A stretch of DNA of 39,723 nt from [Pseudopropionibacterium] massiliense. GTDB lineage: Bacteria; Actinomycetota; Actinomycetes; Propionibacteriales; Propionibacteriaceae. The DNA lies in assembly GCF_900607225.1 (NCBI RefSeq), contig NZ_LR027842.1, positions 460,862-500,584 of the forward strand. The letters are read 5' to 3'. This document shows positions 14,031 through 21,935 of this stretch, one piece after another. The notes below the pieces were generated by a model. It worked only from the letters and a program-made list of their open reading frames with translations. It was not told the origin of the DNA and did no database searches. The first letter of the stretch is position 1; every line of letters begins with the position of its first letter. The position numbers and the translations under genes are program-made.

Positions 14031-15262
14031 ATCACGTACCAGAGCACCAGGAGAACGATTCCTGCAATGAACGCCACCACGGAGGCCGCGAACAACACCC
14101 AGTCGGAGGTGTGTCTCTTGCCTCTGCCCTTCCTTCTCGGGGCGGCTTTCTCGACGTGCGGGGGCATCGGCAGCGACTGCGGTGACTGGGCGTGGAGCGG
14201 GGTGACGGGTGGGGTGGTCTGCAGAACCGTTGAGGTGTGAGGGGGGCGGGACTGGGCGATCCCGGGGTGCGCATGCAGGGGTTGCTCGGTCGAAGGGGTC
14301 CACTGCGGGAAACGGTCGGTGGTTGGTGTCTGCTGCCAGAATGGCTGGGAGGAAGGCGTCGGGGAGGATGCGACGTAGGGGGACAGCAGCGTCCCGGACG
14401 GTTCGAGACCCTGCGGTCCGGTGTGTGGGCTCGCGAGTTCGAGCGGCTCGAGCTGCTGGAACACCTCGACGTATTCGGCGGCGCCCTCGTGCCATGCCAG
14501 CTCAGGGGCCTCCAGGCGGTGCAGGGCCGTTGTCAGGTCCGGTCGCGCCTCGGCGTGTGGGTTGATGAGGTCGCGGATCAGGGACCAGAGACTCTCGGGT
14601 ACGCCTTCGGGGGTGGGTGTGGTGGTGTCGATGCCGAGGTCACGGGGGCGAGCCCCCGTGAGCATCGCGGCCCCCACCATGCCGACCGCGAACAGGTCCG
14701 CCGCGGGAGTCACGTCCCCGAAGTTCTGCAGCTCGGGGGCCAGGTAGCCCGGAGTGCCGTGAACCAAGCCGGTCTCGGTGAGGCGCGGCCCGGTGAGGTC
14801 GACGGCGATCCCGAAATCGGTCAGGTAGGCGTGGGGGCGCCCTGGTCCGGTGGCGTCGAGGAGGATGTTCGCCGGTTTGACGTCGCGGTGCACCAGGTGG
14901 GCGGCGTGGACCGCCTGGAGGCCGGCCAGGATTTGGCGCAGGATCTCGGCGGCGAAGCGGGGAGGCAGGGCGCCGTGGTCGCCGATCAGTGTCGCCAGTG
15001 AACCCCCGGCGACGATGCGCATGGTGAACAGCACCTGGTTGTCCTCGCCGATCCATCCGAGCGGGGCGATCACGTTCGGGTGGTTCACCCGGAGCCCCTG
15101 CTCCCGGACGAAGCGCAGCAGGGCCGATGCGTCCGACTGGCGCAGCACCTTGGCCGCGACGACCCGGTTCAGCTTCAGGTCGCGGGCGCGCCACACCGCA
15201 CCCATGCCGCCCTCGCCGATCAGGTCGATCAGTTCATATCGTCCCCCGAAGACTTCACCCAT
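14027..15262 (-). CDS. Serine/threonine protein kinase with C-terminal membrane anchor
   Basis: A 411-residue Hanks-type kinase. The N-terminal domain (about residues 8-255) contains the glycine loop GEGGMGAV, the catalytic loop HRDVKPANIL, DFG and an APE-like segment (LAPEL). A Pro/Ser/Thr-rich linker of roughly 110 residues follows. The very C-terminus has a basic stretch (RRKGRGKRH) and one membrane helix (WVLFAASVVAFIAGIVLLVL), with no outside sensor domain, so the kinase is tail-anchored on the cytoplasmic face. The ATG at 15262 overlaps the end of the XRE gene by eight bases, so both are made from one transcript. The XRE protein or the VWA protein may be a substrate or partner (inference from order only). 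Confidence 0.9.
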   Translation of the reverse strand: MGEVFGGRYELIDLIGEGGMGAVWRARDLKLNRVVAAKVLRQSDASALLRFVREQGLRVNHPNVIAPLGWIGEDNQVLFTMRIVAGGSLATLIGDHGALPPRFAAEILRQILAGLQAVHAAHLVHRDVKPANILLDATGPGRPHAYLTDFGIAVDLTGPRLTETGLVHGTPGYLAPELQNFGDVTPAADLFAVGMVGAAMLTGARPRDLGIDTTTPTPEGVPESLWSLIRDLINPHAEARPDLTTALHRLEAPELAWHEGAAEYVEVFQQLEPLELASPHTGPQGLEPSGTLLSPYVASSPTPSSQPFWQQTPTTDRFPQWTPSTEQPLHAHPGIAQSRPPHTSTVLQTTPPVTPLHAQSPQSLPMPPHVEKAAPRRKGRGKRHTSDWVLFAASVVAFIAGIVLLVLWYVI

Positions 15263-15683
15263 GCCTGGCTGCAATCCTCAGCAGGCGTGTCAGCTCGGGG
15301 GCGGTGGTGAGTCCTGCCAGTCGCAGCAGCTCCTCCGGTGGTGCCGCGTTGTGCAGCTCCCGGATGGCCGGATTCAAGGAGGTGGAGATCGTCGGTGTGG
15401 CCTCCTGGATCTCCTTGAGGCGTTCCGTGCGTTGCGTCGCCGTCAGGGTCGCGGCCTGCCGGGACAGTTCCACGAGGGCCTGCAGGCGCCCCAGCACGGC
15501 CGGGTTGCCGATCTTGGCGCGCTGGCCCGACAGCAGCTGCGACATCATGGGGGCGGACAGACCCAGGACCTGCGCCAGGCCCGCCTGCGTCAGGTTCAGG
15601 CTGCTCCGAACGCGTCCTGTGATGTCGGCGAGCGGTTCTCCGTAGAGTTGCCGCTGTTGTTCCAGGTTCTCCTCAGTCGCCAT
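15255..15683 (-). CDS. XRE-type helix-turn-helix protein, upstream of the kinase
   Basis: A 142-residue DNA-binding protein. Residues about 22-60 form a Cro/cI-type helix-turn-helix: VRSSLNLTQAGLAQVLGLSA, then PMMSQLLSGQRAKIGNP. The remaining 80 residues are mostly helical and carry many Thr and Ser, which would suit phosphorylation by the kinase encoded next (inference). A strong AAGGAGG lies five bases before the ATG. The stop overlaps the kinase start. Gene pairs of this regulator type and a Ser/Thr kinase suggest phosphorylation-controlled repression. The target genes are unknown. Confidence 0.82.
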   Translation of the reverse strand: MATEENLEQQRQLYGEPLADITGRVRSSLNLTQAGLAQVLGLSAPMMSQLLSGQRAKIGNPAVLGRLQALVELSRQAATLTATQRTERLKEIQEATPTISTSLNPAIRELHNAAPPEELLRLAGLTTAPELTRLLRIAARHG

Positions 15684-15789
15684 CTCGCCTCCTTGGGCGA
15701 CATCCTACTGGGGTGAACAGCCAATGACGCGCGTTGGACGGTGAACGGTCCCGGGGTTTTCGCGCCGGGGTGTGGATGTCCTCCCGGGA

Positions 15790-16152
15790 TCAGTGGCGGG
15801 TGCGGCGGATGGCGGACGCCGTGACGGGGAACAGCAGCAGCCAGAAACCCGAGGCCGGCATGAGGACCACCCCGGTCAATGTCAGGAGGCCGAGGAGCAC
15901 GATGAAGGACCACGGGATGGCAACCCCCGAGCGCTCGAGCCGCGCGGCGAGCAGGCCGATGGCGATCAACGCGAACCCCGTCACCAGGAACCAGAAGAGG
16001 CCGCGGGTGGGCGGGGAATCCCAGGCCCCGATCAGGCCGGCGCTCGTCGCGTCGAGCAGAACCTGCCACCCGGCGATGATGCCGAAGAGGTTGTGGATGA
16101 TCCCGATGATCACGAGACTCCACCCGACCAGGGGGAAGGTTTTTGATTTCAT
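15790..16152 (-). CDS. Small four-helix membrane protein (DUF6463-like)
   Basis: A 120-residue protein with four predicted membrane helices: GWSLVIIGIIHNLFGIIAGW, LFWFLVTGFALIAIGLLAA, WSFIVLLGLLTLTGVVLM and FWLLLFPVTAS. The first helix with its I-G-x-x-H-x-x-x-G pattern resembles the DUF6463 family of actinobacterial membrane proteins of unknown role; the match is from memory of the pattern and not certain. The start codon lies inside the palindrome shared with the divergent tetR gene and no ribosome site precedes it, so it is probably leaderless. Its expression is likely controlled by that TetR regulator. Confidence 0.75.
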   Translation of the reverse strand: MKSKTFPLVGWSLVIIGIIHNLFGIIAGWQVLLDATSAGLIGAWDSPPTRGLFWFLVTGFALIAIGLLAARLERSGVAIPWSFIVLLGLLTLTGVVLMPASGFWLLLFPVTASAIRRTRH

Positions 16153-16170
16153 GCTCAAAAAAATAGCATG
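16150..16170. promoter_or_regulatory. Palindrome spanning both divergent start codons
   Basis: CATGCT, nine bases, AGCATG: a perfect six-base-arm palindrome whose outer ends are the two divergent ATG codons. The spacer is A-rich. A TetR dimer bound here would block both start sites, which fits autoregulation plus control of the membrane protein. This holds only if the regulator starts at 16168; a GTG at 16219 is an alternative start. Confidence 0.45.
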
Positions 16171-16863
16171 GCTCCGGACCCGGGGAGTGATGCGGAACCT
16201 CTCGGTAGCCTTGGGCCCGTGGGAAGGCCGTCGAAGTTCAACGAGGAGACGCTGCTGGACGCCGCGCTGACGGTGGCCGCCCGGGACGGGAAGGCCGCGA
16301 CCACGGCCGACATCGCGGCTGCGGTGGGGGCCAGGGTTGGGTCGCTCTACTACCGGTTCGCGAATCGGGAGGTGTTGCTGCTGGCGTTGTGGGTGCGCAG
16401 CATCAGGCGGTTCCAGGTCGATTTCCTGGCGGCCGCCCGCTCGTCCGGGGATCCCGGGGAGGCGCTCACCGCGGCCGCCGTCGCCATTCCCCGTCACTGT
16501 CGCGAGCGCCCCGGGGAGGCCCGCTCCTTGACGCTTTTCCGGCACGAGGAGGTGCTGGCGCGCCTGGAGGCCGGTGACGACGAGCTTGCCGTCTGTCCCG
16601 ACGACCTGCGGGAGGCGGTCCGGGGGCTCAACGACGAGGTCCTGGCGGTGATGGAGGAGCTGACCCGGCGGCGTTTCGGGTCCCTGGAGCCCCTGGATCT
16701 GGTGCGGGTCGCGGTCCAGCAGACCACCTACGGCCTGGTGCGTCCCTTCCTCGGGGTGGGTGCCGATCCGATGCCCGCCTGGTTGGACGACGTGGTGGCG
16801 GCCATGGTTCCCGCGGCCCTGGCGGTCGCGGATCGCCCGGGGTGGCCCGGGGGACGCGGGTGA
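16168..16863 (+). CDS. TetR-family transcriptional regulator
   Basis: A 231-residue regulator. The DNA-binding part lies at about residues 22-68: FNEETLLDAALTVAARDG, then TTADIAAAVGARVGSLYYRF. The tryptophan/tyrosine pattern S-L-Y-Y-R-F ends the recognition helix as in TetR proteins. The ligand-binding C-terminal part is not diagnostic. Two starts are possible: the ATG at 16168, inside a palindrome and leaderless, or the GTG at 16219 just before the conserved GRPSKF. It is divergent from a small membrane protein only 15 bases away, the usual arrangement for a regulator and its target. Confidence 0.85.
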   Translation: MAPDPGSDAEPLGSLGPVGRPSKFNEETLLDAALTVAARDGKAATTADIAAAVGARVGSLYYRFANREVLLLALWVRSIRRFQVDFLAAARSSGDPGEALTAAAVAIPRHCRERPGEARSLTLFRHEEVLARLEAGDDELAVCPDDLREAVRGLNDEVLAVMEELTRRRFGSLEPLDLVRVAVQQTTYGLVRPFLGVGADPMPAWLDDVVAAMVPAALAVADRPGWPGGRG

Positions 16864-16885
16864 CGCCGAGCGCCTGTCCACTTGC

Positions 16886-16953
16886 CGAACGCCAGTCTTG
16901 TGGTCGAACGCCTGCGCTGTAGCGCTGGCGTTTGGCCGTAGGGCTGGCGTTCG
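16886..16953. repeat. Nested stem-loop of four alternating half-repeats
   Basis: An outer pair of perfect ten-base arms, CGAACGCCAG at 16886-16895 and CTGGCGTTCG at 16944-16953, encloses a second pair (CGAACGCC at 16905, GGCGTTTG at 16927, one mismatch) and an innermost five-base hairpin, GCGCT-GT-AGCGC. It starts 23 bases after the tetR stop, so it could act as its terminator, but there is no U-rich tail. It may instead be a short palindromic repeat unit. Confidence 0.55.
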
Positions 16954-17008
16954 CGTCGGGTGGGCCGGTGGGTGGCCCGGGGTGGGTGGGTCGGTCCGGC
17001 AGAACCAA

Positions 17009-17036
17009 GAACCCCCGGCGTGGACACCGGGGGTTC
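17009..17036 (-). terminator. Rho-independent terminator of tRNA-Ser
   Basis: Perfect ten-base arms GAACCCCCGG and CCGGGGGTTC around an eight-base loop. On the minus strand, 17 bases after the mature tRNA 3' end, the stem is followed by CTTGGTTCT, a modest T-rich tail. Position and strand fit the end of the tRNA transcript. Confidence 0.75.
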
Positions 17037-17053
17037 GGGCGATGTGGTTCGCG

Positions 17054-17141
17054 TGGCGGAGGATACGAGATTCGAACTCGTGAGGGCGTGAACCCAACCC
17101 GCTTTCCAAGCGAGCGCCATAGGCCTCTAGGCGAATCCTCC
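17054..17141 (-). tRNA. tRNA-Ser(GGA)
   Basis: Read on the minus strand this is an 88-base class II tRNA including an encoded CCA. The acceptor stem pairs GGAGGAT with ATCCTCC, the anticodon loop reads CTTGGAAAG with anticodon GGA, a long variable arm follows, and the T-loop is GTTCGAATC. The GGA anticodon reads UCC and UCU serine codons. A hairpin terminator follows at 17009-17036. No integrated element is seen at its 3' end. Confidence 0.96.
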
Positions 17142-17189
17142 GCGGGGAACCCTACCCGAGGACCCGTGGCTGGGCAAACCCGACCGGCC

Positions 17190-18593
17190 TCAGTGGTGGA
17201 AACCGGACTGCCTGGTGATCGACGGCATGGGGGCCGTCAGGGCGTTCAGGTGCTCGACCTCGCAGCGCAGGTCGTCGAGGAAGGCGTGGGCCAGGTCATA
17301 GCTGAAACCGTTGCGGACCACGACGCGCTGCACCAGCACGTCGGCCAGGTCGTCGGGCAGGGGATAGGTGGGCACCAGCCATCCCTTCATCCGCAGCCGG
17401 TCGGAGAGGTCGTGCAGGCTCCAGTTGCGGCCGGGGCGTTGCGTGAGGCGCCAGGCGAAGACGGGAATGTCGGTGCCGTCGCTGCACAGCTCGAAGTCGT
17501 CCATGGCGCCGATCTCGCCGGACAGGAAGGTGGCGACCGACCGCGACGTCTCGTGTACGCGCCGGTATCCGTCGAAACCGAGCCGCAGGAACAGGTAGTA
17601 CTGCAGCAGCACCTGCGATCCGGGGCGGGAGAAGTTCAGCGCGAAGGTCGGCATGTCGCCTCCCAGGTAGCTGACCCGGAACACCAGGTCCTCGGGCAGG
17701 TCATCGGCGGTGCGCCACACCACCCAGCCCAGACCCGGGTACACGAGACCGTACTTGTGTCCCGAGGTGTTGATGGAGGCCACCCGTTCCAGTCGGAAGT
17801 CCCATTCCAGGTCCGGCTGCAGGAAGGGGGCCACCATCGCTCCCGACGCGCCGTCGACGTGGATCCTGACGTCGAGTCCGGTTCCGGCCTGGATGCGGTC
17901 CAGGGCGGCCGCGATCCCGGCGACCGGTTCGTAGCGTCCCGTGTAGGTGACCCCCATGATCGCGACCACCCCGATGGTGTTCTCGTCGACGTACCGTTCC
18001 AGGTCGTGGCCGTCGAGCATCGGGTGTTCCCGGCTGACCGGCACGTAGCGCGCCTCCACGTCCCAGTAGTTGCAGAACTTCTCCCAGCACACCTGCACGG
18101 CGCTGGACATCACCAGGTTGGGGCGGTCCGCGGGTTTCCCGGCGGCGCGGCGGGCCTGCTGCCAGCGGCGTTTCAGCGCCAGGCCCCCCAGCATCGCCGC
18201 CTCCGACGATCCGATCGTCGAGGTGCCGATCGTGTGCCCGGGGTCGGGGGAGTGCCACAGGTCGGCGAGCATCTGCCAGCAGCGGGTCTCGATCTCAGCG
18301 GTGCGGGGGTACTCGTCCTTGTCGATCATGTTCTTGTCCGCCGACTCCATCGCCAGGCGGTTGGCGTGATCGTCCATCCAGGTGCCGACGAAGGTCGCCA
18401 GGTTGAGGCGGGCGTTGCCGTCGAGCATCGCCTCGTCGTGGACGATCTGGTATGCGGTCTCCGGCAGCGACTCGCCCTTGGGGAGGCGGGCGCGCGGCAG
18501 TTCGGTCGCCTCACCCGGCCGGGCGAAGAGCGGGTTCAGTTCCACCTGGCGCGTGTCGGTGGATGCGGTGCGGTGGGGGTGTGACGGGCTCAT
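17190..18593 (-). CDS. gadB: Glutamate decarboxylase
   Basis: A 467-residue PLP enzyme, the usual length for bacterial GadB (466 in E. coli). The cofactor lysine is in INTSGHKYGLVYPG, preceded by the HVDGASGAM cofactor-pocket segment; GTSTIGSSEAAMLGG and the N-terminal half also match the family. It converts glutamate to GABA and CO2, consuming one cytoplasmic proton. The ATG follows GAGGTGG. The exchanger gene directly upstream on the same strand (98 bases away) would exchange ions or the substrate and product, so the pair is best read as an acid-resistance unit. The usual amino-acid antiporter GadC is absent from the neighbourhood. Confidence 0.95.
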   Translation of the reverse strand: MSPSHPHRTASTDTRQVELNPLFARPGEATELPRARLPKGESLPETAYQIVHDEAMLDGNARLNLATFVGTWMDDHANRLAMESADKNMIDKDEYPRTAEIETRCWQMLADLWHSPDPGHTIGTSTIGSSEAAMLGGLALKRRWQQARRAAGKPADRPNLVMSSAVQVCWEKFCNYWDVEARYVPVSREHPMLDGHDLERYVDENTIGVVAIMGVTYTGRYEPVAGIAAALDRIQAGTGLDVRIHVDGASGAMVAPFLQPDLEWDFRLERVASINTSGHKYGLVYPGLGWVVWRTADDLPEDLVFRVSYLGGDMPTFALNFSRPGSQVLLQYYLFLRLGFDGYRRVHETSRSVATFLSGEIGAMDDFELCSDGTDIPVFAWRLTQRPGRNWSLHDLSDRLRMKGWLVPTYPLPDDLADVLVQRVVVRNGFSYDLAHAFLDDLRCEVEHLNALTAPMPSITRQSGFHH

Positions 18594-18691
18594 GGCCACC
18601 TCGATTCGTTCCGGCGAGGGGCCTGACCCTCGCGTGCTCCGGGGATGAACCGATCTTGCCTCACCGGTCCAAGGGTGTCCCGGATCCGGGG

Positions 18692-20035
18692 TCAGAGCAC
18701 CATGGCCGCCACCCAGCCCGCGGCCAGCAGCGGCAGGTTGAAGTGCAGGAAGGTGGGGATGACGGTGTCGCGCATGTGGTCGTGCTGGCCGTCGGCGTTC
18801 AGGCCCGCGGTGGGGCCGAGGGTCGAGTCGGAGGCGGGGGAGCCCGCGTCGCCCAGCGCGCCCGCCGTGCCGATGATGGAGACGGTGGCCAGGGGCGAGA
18901 AACCCAGCGTCACGCACAGCGGGACGTAGATCGCGGTGATGATCGGCAGGGTGGAGAACGACGACCCGATGCCCATGGTCACGAGCAGGCCGACCAGGAG
19001 CATCGCGAAGGCCGCCATCGCCTTGTTGTCGCCGAACAGCCCGGCGGTGGCCTGGACGAGGGGTTCGACCTGCCCGGAGGCCTTCATCACGGATGCGAAA
19101 CCCTGCGCGGTGATCATGATGAAACCGATGAGCGCCATCATGCGCATCCCGGAGGTGAACACCTCGTCGGCCTCCAGGCGTCGCACCACCCCCGTCGCGA
19201 TGAAGATGAACAGGCCCACCAGGGCGCCGACGAGCAGCGGATCGGCCTTGGAATCGGTGATCGTCAGCCACGACTGGATGACGAAACTGGCGCCGATCGC
19301 GATCACGGCGACGACCACCTTCGGTTTGCTGACCTCCGCAGGGGCGGCGACGTCGACCTTCGCGTCGGGGTCGTAGTCGCGGGGCTTTCGGTAGGTCACC
19401 AGGACCGCGATCAGCAGGCCCGCGATCATGCCGAGCGCGGGGATGCCCATCGCCGCCATCACGTTGACGCCCTCGACGTCGAGCCCGGCCTTGGCGATGT
19501 TGCCCAGCAGGATGTCCTCCAGGAAGATCTTCCCGAACCCGAGCGGCAGGTACATGTAGGTGGTGACCAGGCCGAAGGTGATGATGCAGGCAACGGCGCG
19601 GCGGTCGAGTCGCAGCTGGGTCATGATCGCCAGCAGCGGCGGGATCAGCAGCGGAATGAACGCGATGTGCACGGGAACCAGGTTCTGGCTCATCACGGCC
19701 ATCGCGGCGATGCCCGCGAGCATGCCCCACTTCACCCAGAACACGGTTTTCTGCCCGGAGCTCCGACCGTCGAGCCGGCGGATGAGGGAGTCGGCGAGCA
19801 GCTGCGTCAACCCGGAGTGGGCGACGGCCATTGCGAAGGCTCCCAGCAGTGCGTAGGAAAGGGCGATGCGCGCGCCACCGGCCAGGCCCTCCTGGAAGGC
19901 GACCATTGTCGCTTCCAGGCCGATCCCGGAGAGCAGGCCACCCACCAGCGCTCCCAGGAACAACGACAGCACGACGTGCACCCGGAAGGTGGCGAGAATC
20001 AGCATCACAAGGACGGCTGCGACAACGGCATTCAT
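18692..20035 (-). CDS. Na+/H+ antiporter family (NhaC-like) exchanger
   Basis: A 447-residue membrane protein with about 11-12 hydrophobic segments. It matches the Na+/H+ antiporter superfamily proteins of the YuiF/NhaC-like type: the N-terminal MNAVVAAVLVMLILATFR, the GIGSSFSTLPIITAIYVPL segment and AGALGDAGSPASDSTLGPT near the C-terminus are typical of the conserved pore region. Members exchange Na+ or small organic ions for protons; some are predicted amino-acid exchangers. Being directly upstream of gadB it may supply glutamate, remove GABA or balance protons (inference). The ATG at 20035 follows GAGGGG at seven bases. Confidence 0.85.
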   Translation of the reverse strand: MNAVVAAVLVMLILATFRVHVVLSLFLGALVGGLLSGIGLEATMVAFQEGLAGGARIALSYALLGAFAMAVAHSGLTQLLADSLIRRLDGRSSGQKTVFWVKWGMLAGIAAMAVMSQNLVPVHIAFIPLLIPPLLAIMTQLRLDRRAVACIITFGLVTTYMYLPLGFGKIFLEDILLGNIAKAGLDVEGVNVMAAMGIPALGMIAGLLIAVLVTYRKPRDYDPDAKVDVAAPAEVSKPKVVVAVIAIGASFVIQSWLTITDSKADPLLVGALVGLFIFIATGVVRRLEADEVFTSGMRMMALIGFIMITAQGFASVMKASGQVEPLVQATAGLFGDNKAMAAFAMLLVGLLVTMGIGSSFSTLPIITAIYVPLCVTLGFSPLATVSIIGTAGALGDAGSPASDSTLGPTAGLNADGQHDHMRDTVIPTFLHFNLPLLAAGWVAAMVL

Positions 20036-20097
20036 TCCAGAACCCCTCAAACGGCGGACGACAGGAGCTTAAAGGGTGTGCCGCGCCGAAGCCGATT

Positions 20098-20285
20098 CAA
20101 GGTCGGTTGGGCCGGCCTGCGAGCGGCAGCGAGTGGGGCGTGTCGAAACCGTGGTGGGGGTGTTCGGGGAGCTTGTGGTGGGGTTTGGTTGTCGGTTTCG
20201 GGGTGGTTTCGACTCGGGCTGGTCCTTCGTCGCGGCCCGGCTCAACCGGCTTGTGCGGGGGAAGCTGGGCGTGTCGAAACCGCCT
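20098..20285. repeat. Family-B dispersed repeat (imperfect inverted arms)
   Basis: The left arm starts GGTTGGGCCGGCCTGCGAGCG and ends GTGTCGAAACC; the right arm starts GGTTTCGACTCGGGC and ends CGGCTCAACCGG. The arms are imperfect inverted repeats of about 46 bases around a GT-rich spacer, and a second GTGTCGAAACC follows the right arm. Copies with the same arms are at 24903-25275 and 38716-38835. No protein-coding potential is apparent. Confidence 0.75.
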
Positions 20286-20332
20286 TTCCCGTGAGGTCGT
20301 CACCCGGGTTGTGTCTCATGTACACTCATCCA

Positions 20333-20425
20333 TGGTTCCTCGCGCGGCGGTACCTCGCCCAATTCCCCCAGGGTCGGAAGGCAGCAAGGGTAAGTGAGCT
20401 CTTCCGGGTGCGCGAGGGGCCTTTT
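20333..20425 (+). ncRNA. ffs: Signal recognition particle 4.5S-type RNA
   Basis: The conserved helix-8 tetraloop region is present: GGGTCGGAAGGCAGCAAGGG matches the universal GGUC-GGAA-GGCAGC-AGGGU motif that binds Ffh. The outer stem pairs CCTCGCGC (20338-20345) with GCGCGAGG (20410-20417), giving the short, roughly 90-base hairpin form. A TACACT box at 20321-20326 lies about ten bases before the likely 5' end, and the stem runs into GGGGCCTTTTCTTCT, a plausible terminator. The exact ends are estimates. Confidence 0.88.
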
Positions 20426-20442
20426 CTTCTGCCGCGGGATTG

Positions 20443-21201
20443 TCAGCGATTTCCCAGCTCCAGCCGACCCCAGGACCGCGTCGTGAGGATGGTTCCTGCG
20501 AGGCCCGCCGCCAGTGGGAGTAGTAGGGCGAGGGGCGGTGTGTTGCCGCCCGGGGTGGCCCACAGGACGGGAGTCGCCCACGGGATGAGATCCCCGATGC
20601 CGAGACCGGTGGCCAGGTTGGTGACGATCACGATCCCCAGGGCGGCCGCGATCCCCGCCAGGTAGCCGCGTCCGAGGGTCGCGAACCACGCCATGGGCAG
20701 CGCACCGGCCCCGAGGAGTACACCGACCAGGGTGATGGCTCCCGCGCAGCCTGCAGCCCCGGTGACGGGCAGGCCCAGGCAGATGCCCGCCAGGGCTGTC
20801 AGTGCGCCGGATGCGACGGCCAGCGCCGCGGACCATGCGGTGATGACGAGCAGTTTCGCCAGAGCGATCGTGCCCGGGCCGACAGGAAGGGCGAACAGAC
20901 CCACCACGGTGCCATCGGTGAACTCCCGGCCCACCAGCCAGGACGCGACGATCCCGGCGGCGAGCAGCACGGCGACCCCGGTTCCCATGGCCGCCAGCCC
21001 CGTCAAACCGGACCAGCCGTCGGTGGTCATGAGCCCGGCCGCCTTCGTGCCCACCTGGGTGTCGCGGGCCATCGTCGCGGCCGCATACCCGCCCGCGGAG
21101 GTGGCCACCACCAGGACCAGGGTAGTTGCCGTCGCCACCCGGGTCACGGCCGACCGTGTGAGTTTCCGGGCCTCTATGCCCAACAGGTGTCCGGGGATCA
21201 T
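20443..21201 (-). CDS. ABC exporter permease subunit
   Basis: A 252-residue protein with six predicted membrane segments and a large loop after the first (TVGTKAAG-like region around residue 50). It resembles ABC-2 type permeases: the segment SWLVGREFTDGTVVGLFALP is the characteristic E-F-x-x-G-T motif of that family. The start overlaps the stop of the ATPase gene by four bases, so the two are translated together. Substrate unknown; TetR-controlled pairs of this kind often export drugs, lipids or peptides. Confidence 0.85.
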   Translation of the reverse strand: MIPGHLLGIEARKLTRSAVTRVATATTLVLVVATSAGGYAAATMARDTQVGTKAAGLMTTDGWSGLTGLAAMGTGVAVLLAAGIVASWLVGREFTDGTVVGLFALPVGPGTIALAKLLVITAWSAALAVASGALTALAGICLGLPVTGAAGCAGAITLVGVLLGAGALPMAWFATLGRGYLAGIAAALGIVIVTNLATGLGIGDLIPWATPVLWATPGGNTPPLALLLPLAAGLAGTILTTRSWGRLELGNR

Positions 21202-21935
21202 CGTTTCCTCTCCTTCTCCTCGTGCTCTTCGGCGGCCAGCACGGTCCGGAAGAACCTGGCCTCCAGATCGGGTCCCGTGGGGGTGAGGGAGTCGATGACG
21301 CGACCGGCGTGCAGCACGTCGACGCGATGCGCGATCCGCGCCAGCTCGTCGAAGTGGTGGCTCGTCACCAGAACGGCCACGCCGTCACGGGTCAGATCCG
21401 CGATGATCCCGCGCAGCCCGGCGGTGGCCAGCGGGTCGAGGGCGTTCGTCGGTTCGTCGAGGACCAGCAACCGGGGTCGGTGGGCCATGGCCGCCACCAA
21501 CCCGACCTTCTGCCGGGTACCCAGCGACAGACGACGTGCCGGGACGTCCAGCCAGTCGCCCAGCCCGAGAAGATCGGCGAGTCCGGCGATGTGATCCGCG
21601 ACGTGCCGGGGATCGTGGCCGTGCAGTGCGACGGAGGCGAGGATGTTCTGCCGGGCCGTCAGCTCGGGATAGGAGAACGGGATCTCCACCAGGTGCCCGA
21701 CCGCGCCCCACGGTTCACCGCCGGAGGTCCGGGCGTCGTGCCCCAGGACCTCGGCGCTCCCGGATCCGGGCCGCAGCATGCCCAGGGCGACGCGCAGGGC
21801 GGTCGTCTTCCCGGCGCCGTTCAAGCCCACCAGTGCCAGGCACTCGCCGGGGTTGACGAACAGATCCAGGTCGTCGAGAACCCGTCGGCCTCGCAGGTCG
21901 CGGGTGATGCCCCGGAGAGCCAGCGCGGGACTCAC
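21198..21935 (-). CDS. ABC transporter ATP-binding subunit
   Basis: A 245-residue ATPase with Walker A GLNGAGKTT (about residues 37-45), a signature segment RRLSLGTRQKVGL (LSxGxxQ type), Walker B LLVLDEPTNALD and the switch histidine in VTSHHFDE. It resembles the ATPases of ABC-2 exporters. It is the middle gene of a leftward operon, overlapping the TetR gene upstream and the permease gene downstream by four bases each. The C-terminal tail is charged and variable (EEHEEKERKR). Confidence 0.92.
   Translation of the reverse strand: MSPALALRGITRDLRGRRVLDDLDLFVNPGECLALVGLNGAGKTTALRVALGMLRPGSGSAEVLGHDARTSGGEPWGAVGHLVEIPFSYPELTARQNILASVALHGHDPRHVADHIAGLADLLGLGDWLDVPARRLSLGTRQKVGLVAAMAHRPRLLVLDEPTNALDPLATAGLRGIIADLTRDGVAVLVTSHHFDELARIAHRVDVLHAGRVIDSLTPTGPDLEARFFRTVLAAEEHEEKERKR

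Noticed and set aside
17054..17141. tRNA-Ser as an attachment site of an integrated element
   Set aside because: No integrase gene or repeat of the tRNA 3' end is seen in the window.
18452..20665. A 737-codon open frame antisense to the antiporter gene
   Set aside because: Composition (Arg, Gly, Asp, His runs) and lack of motifs show it is a shadow of the antiporter coding strand.
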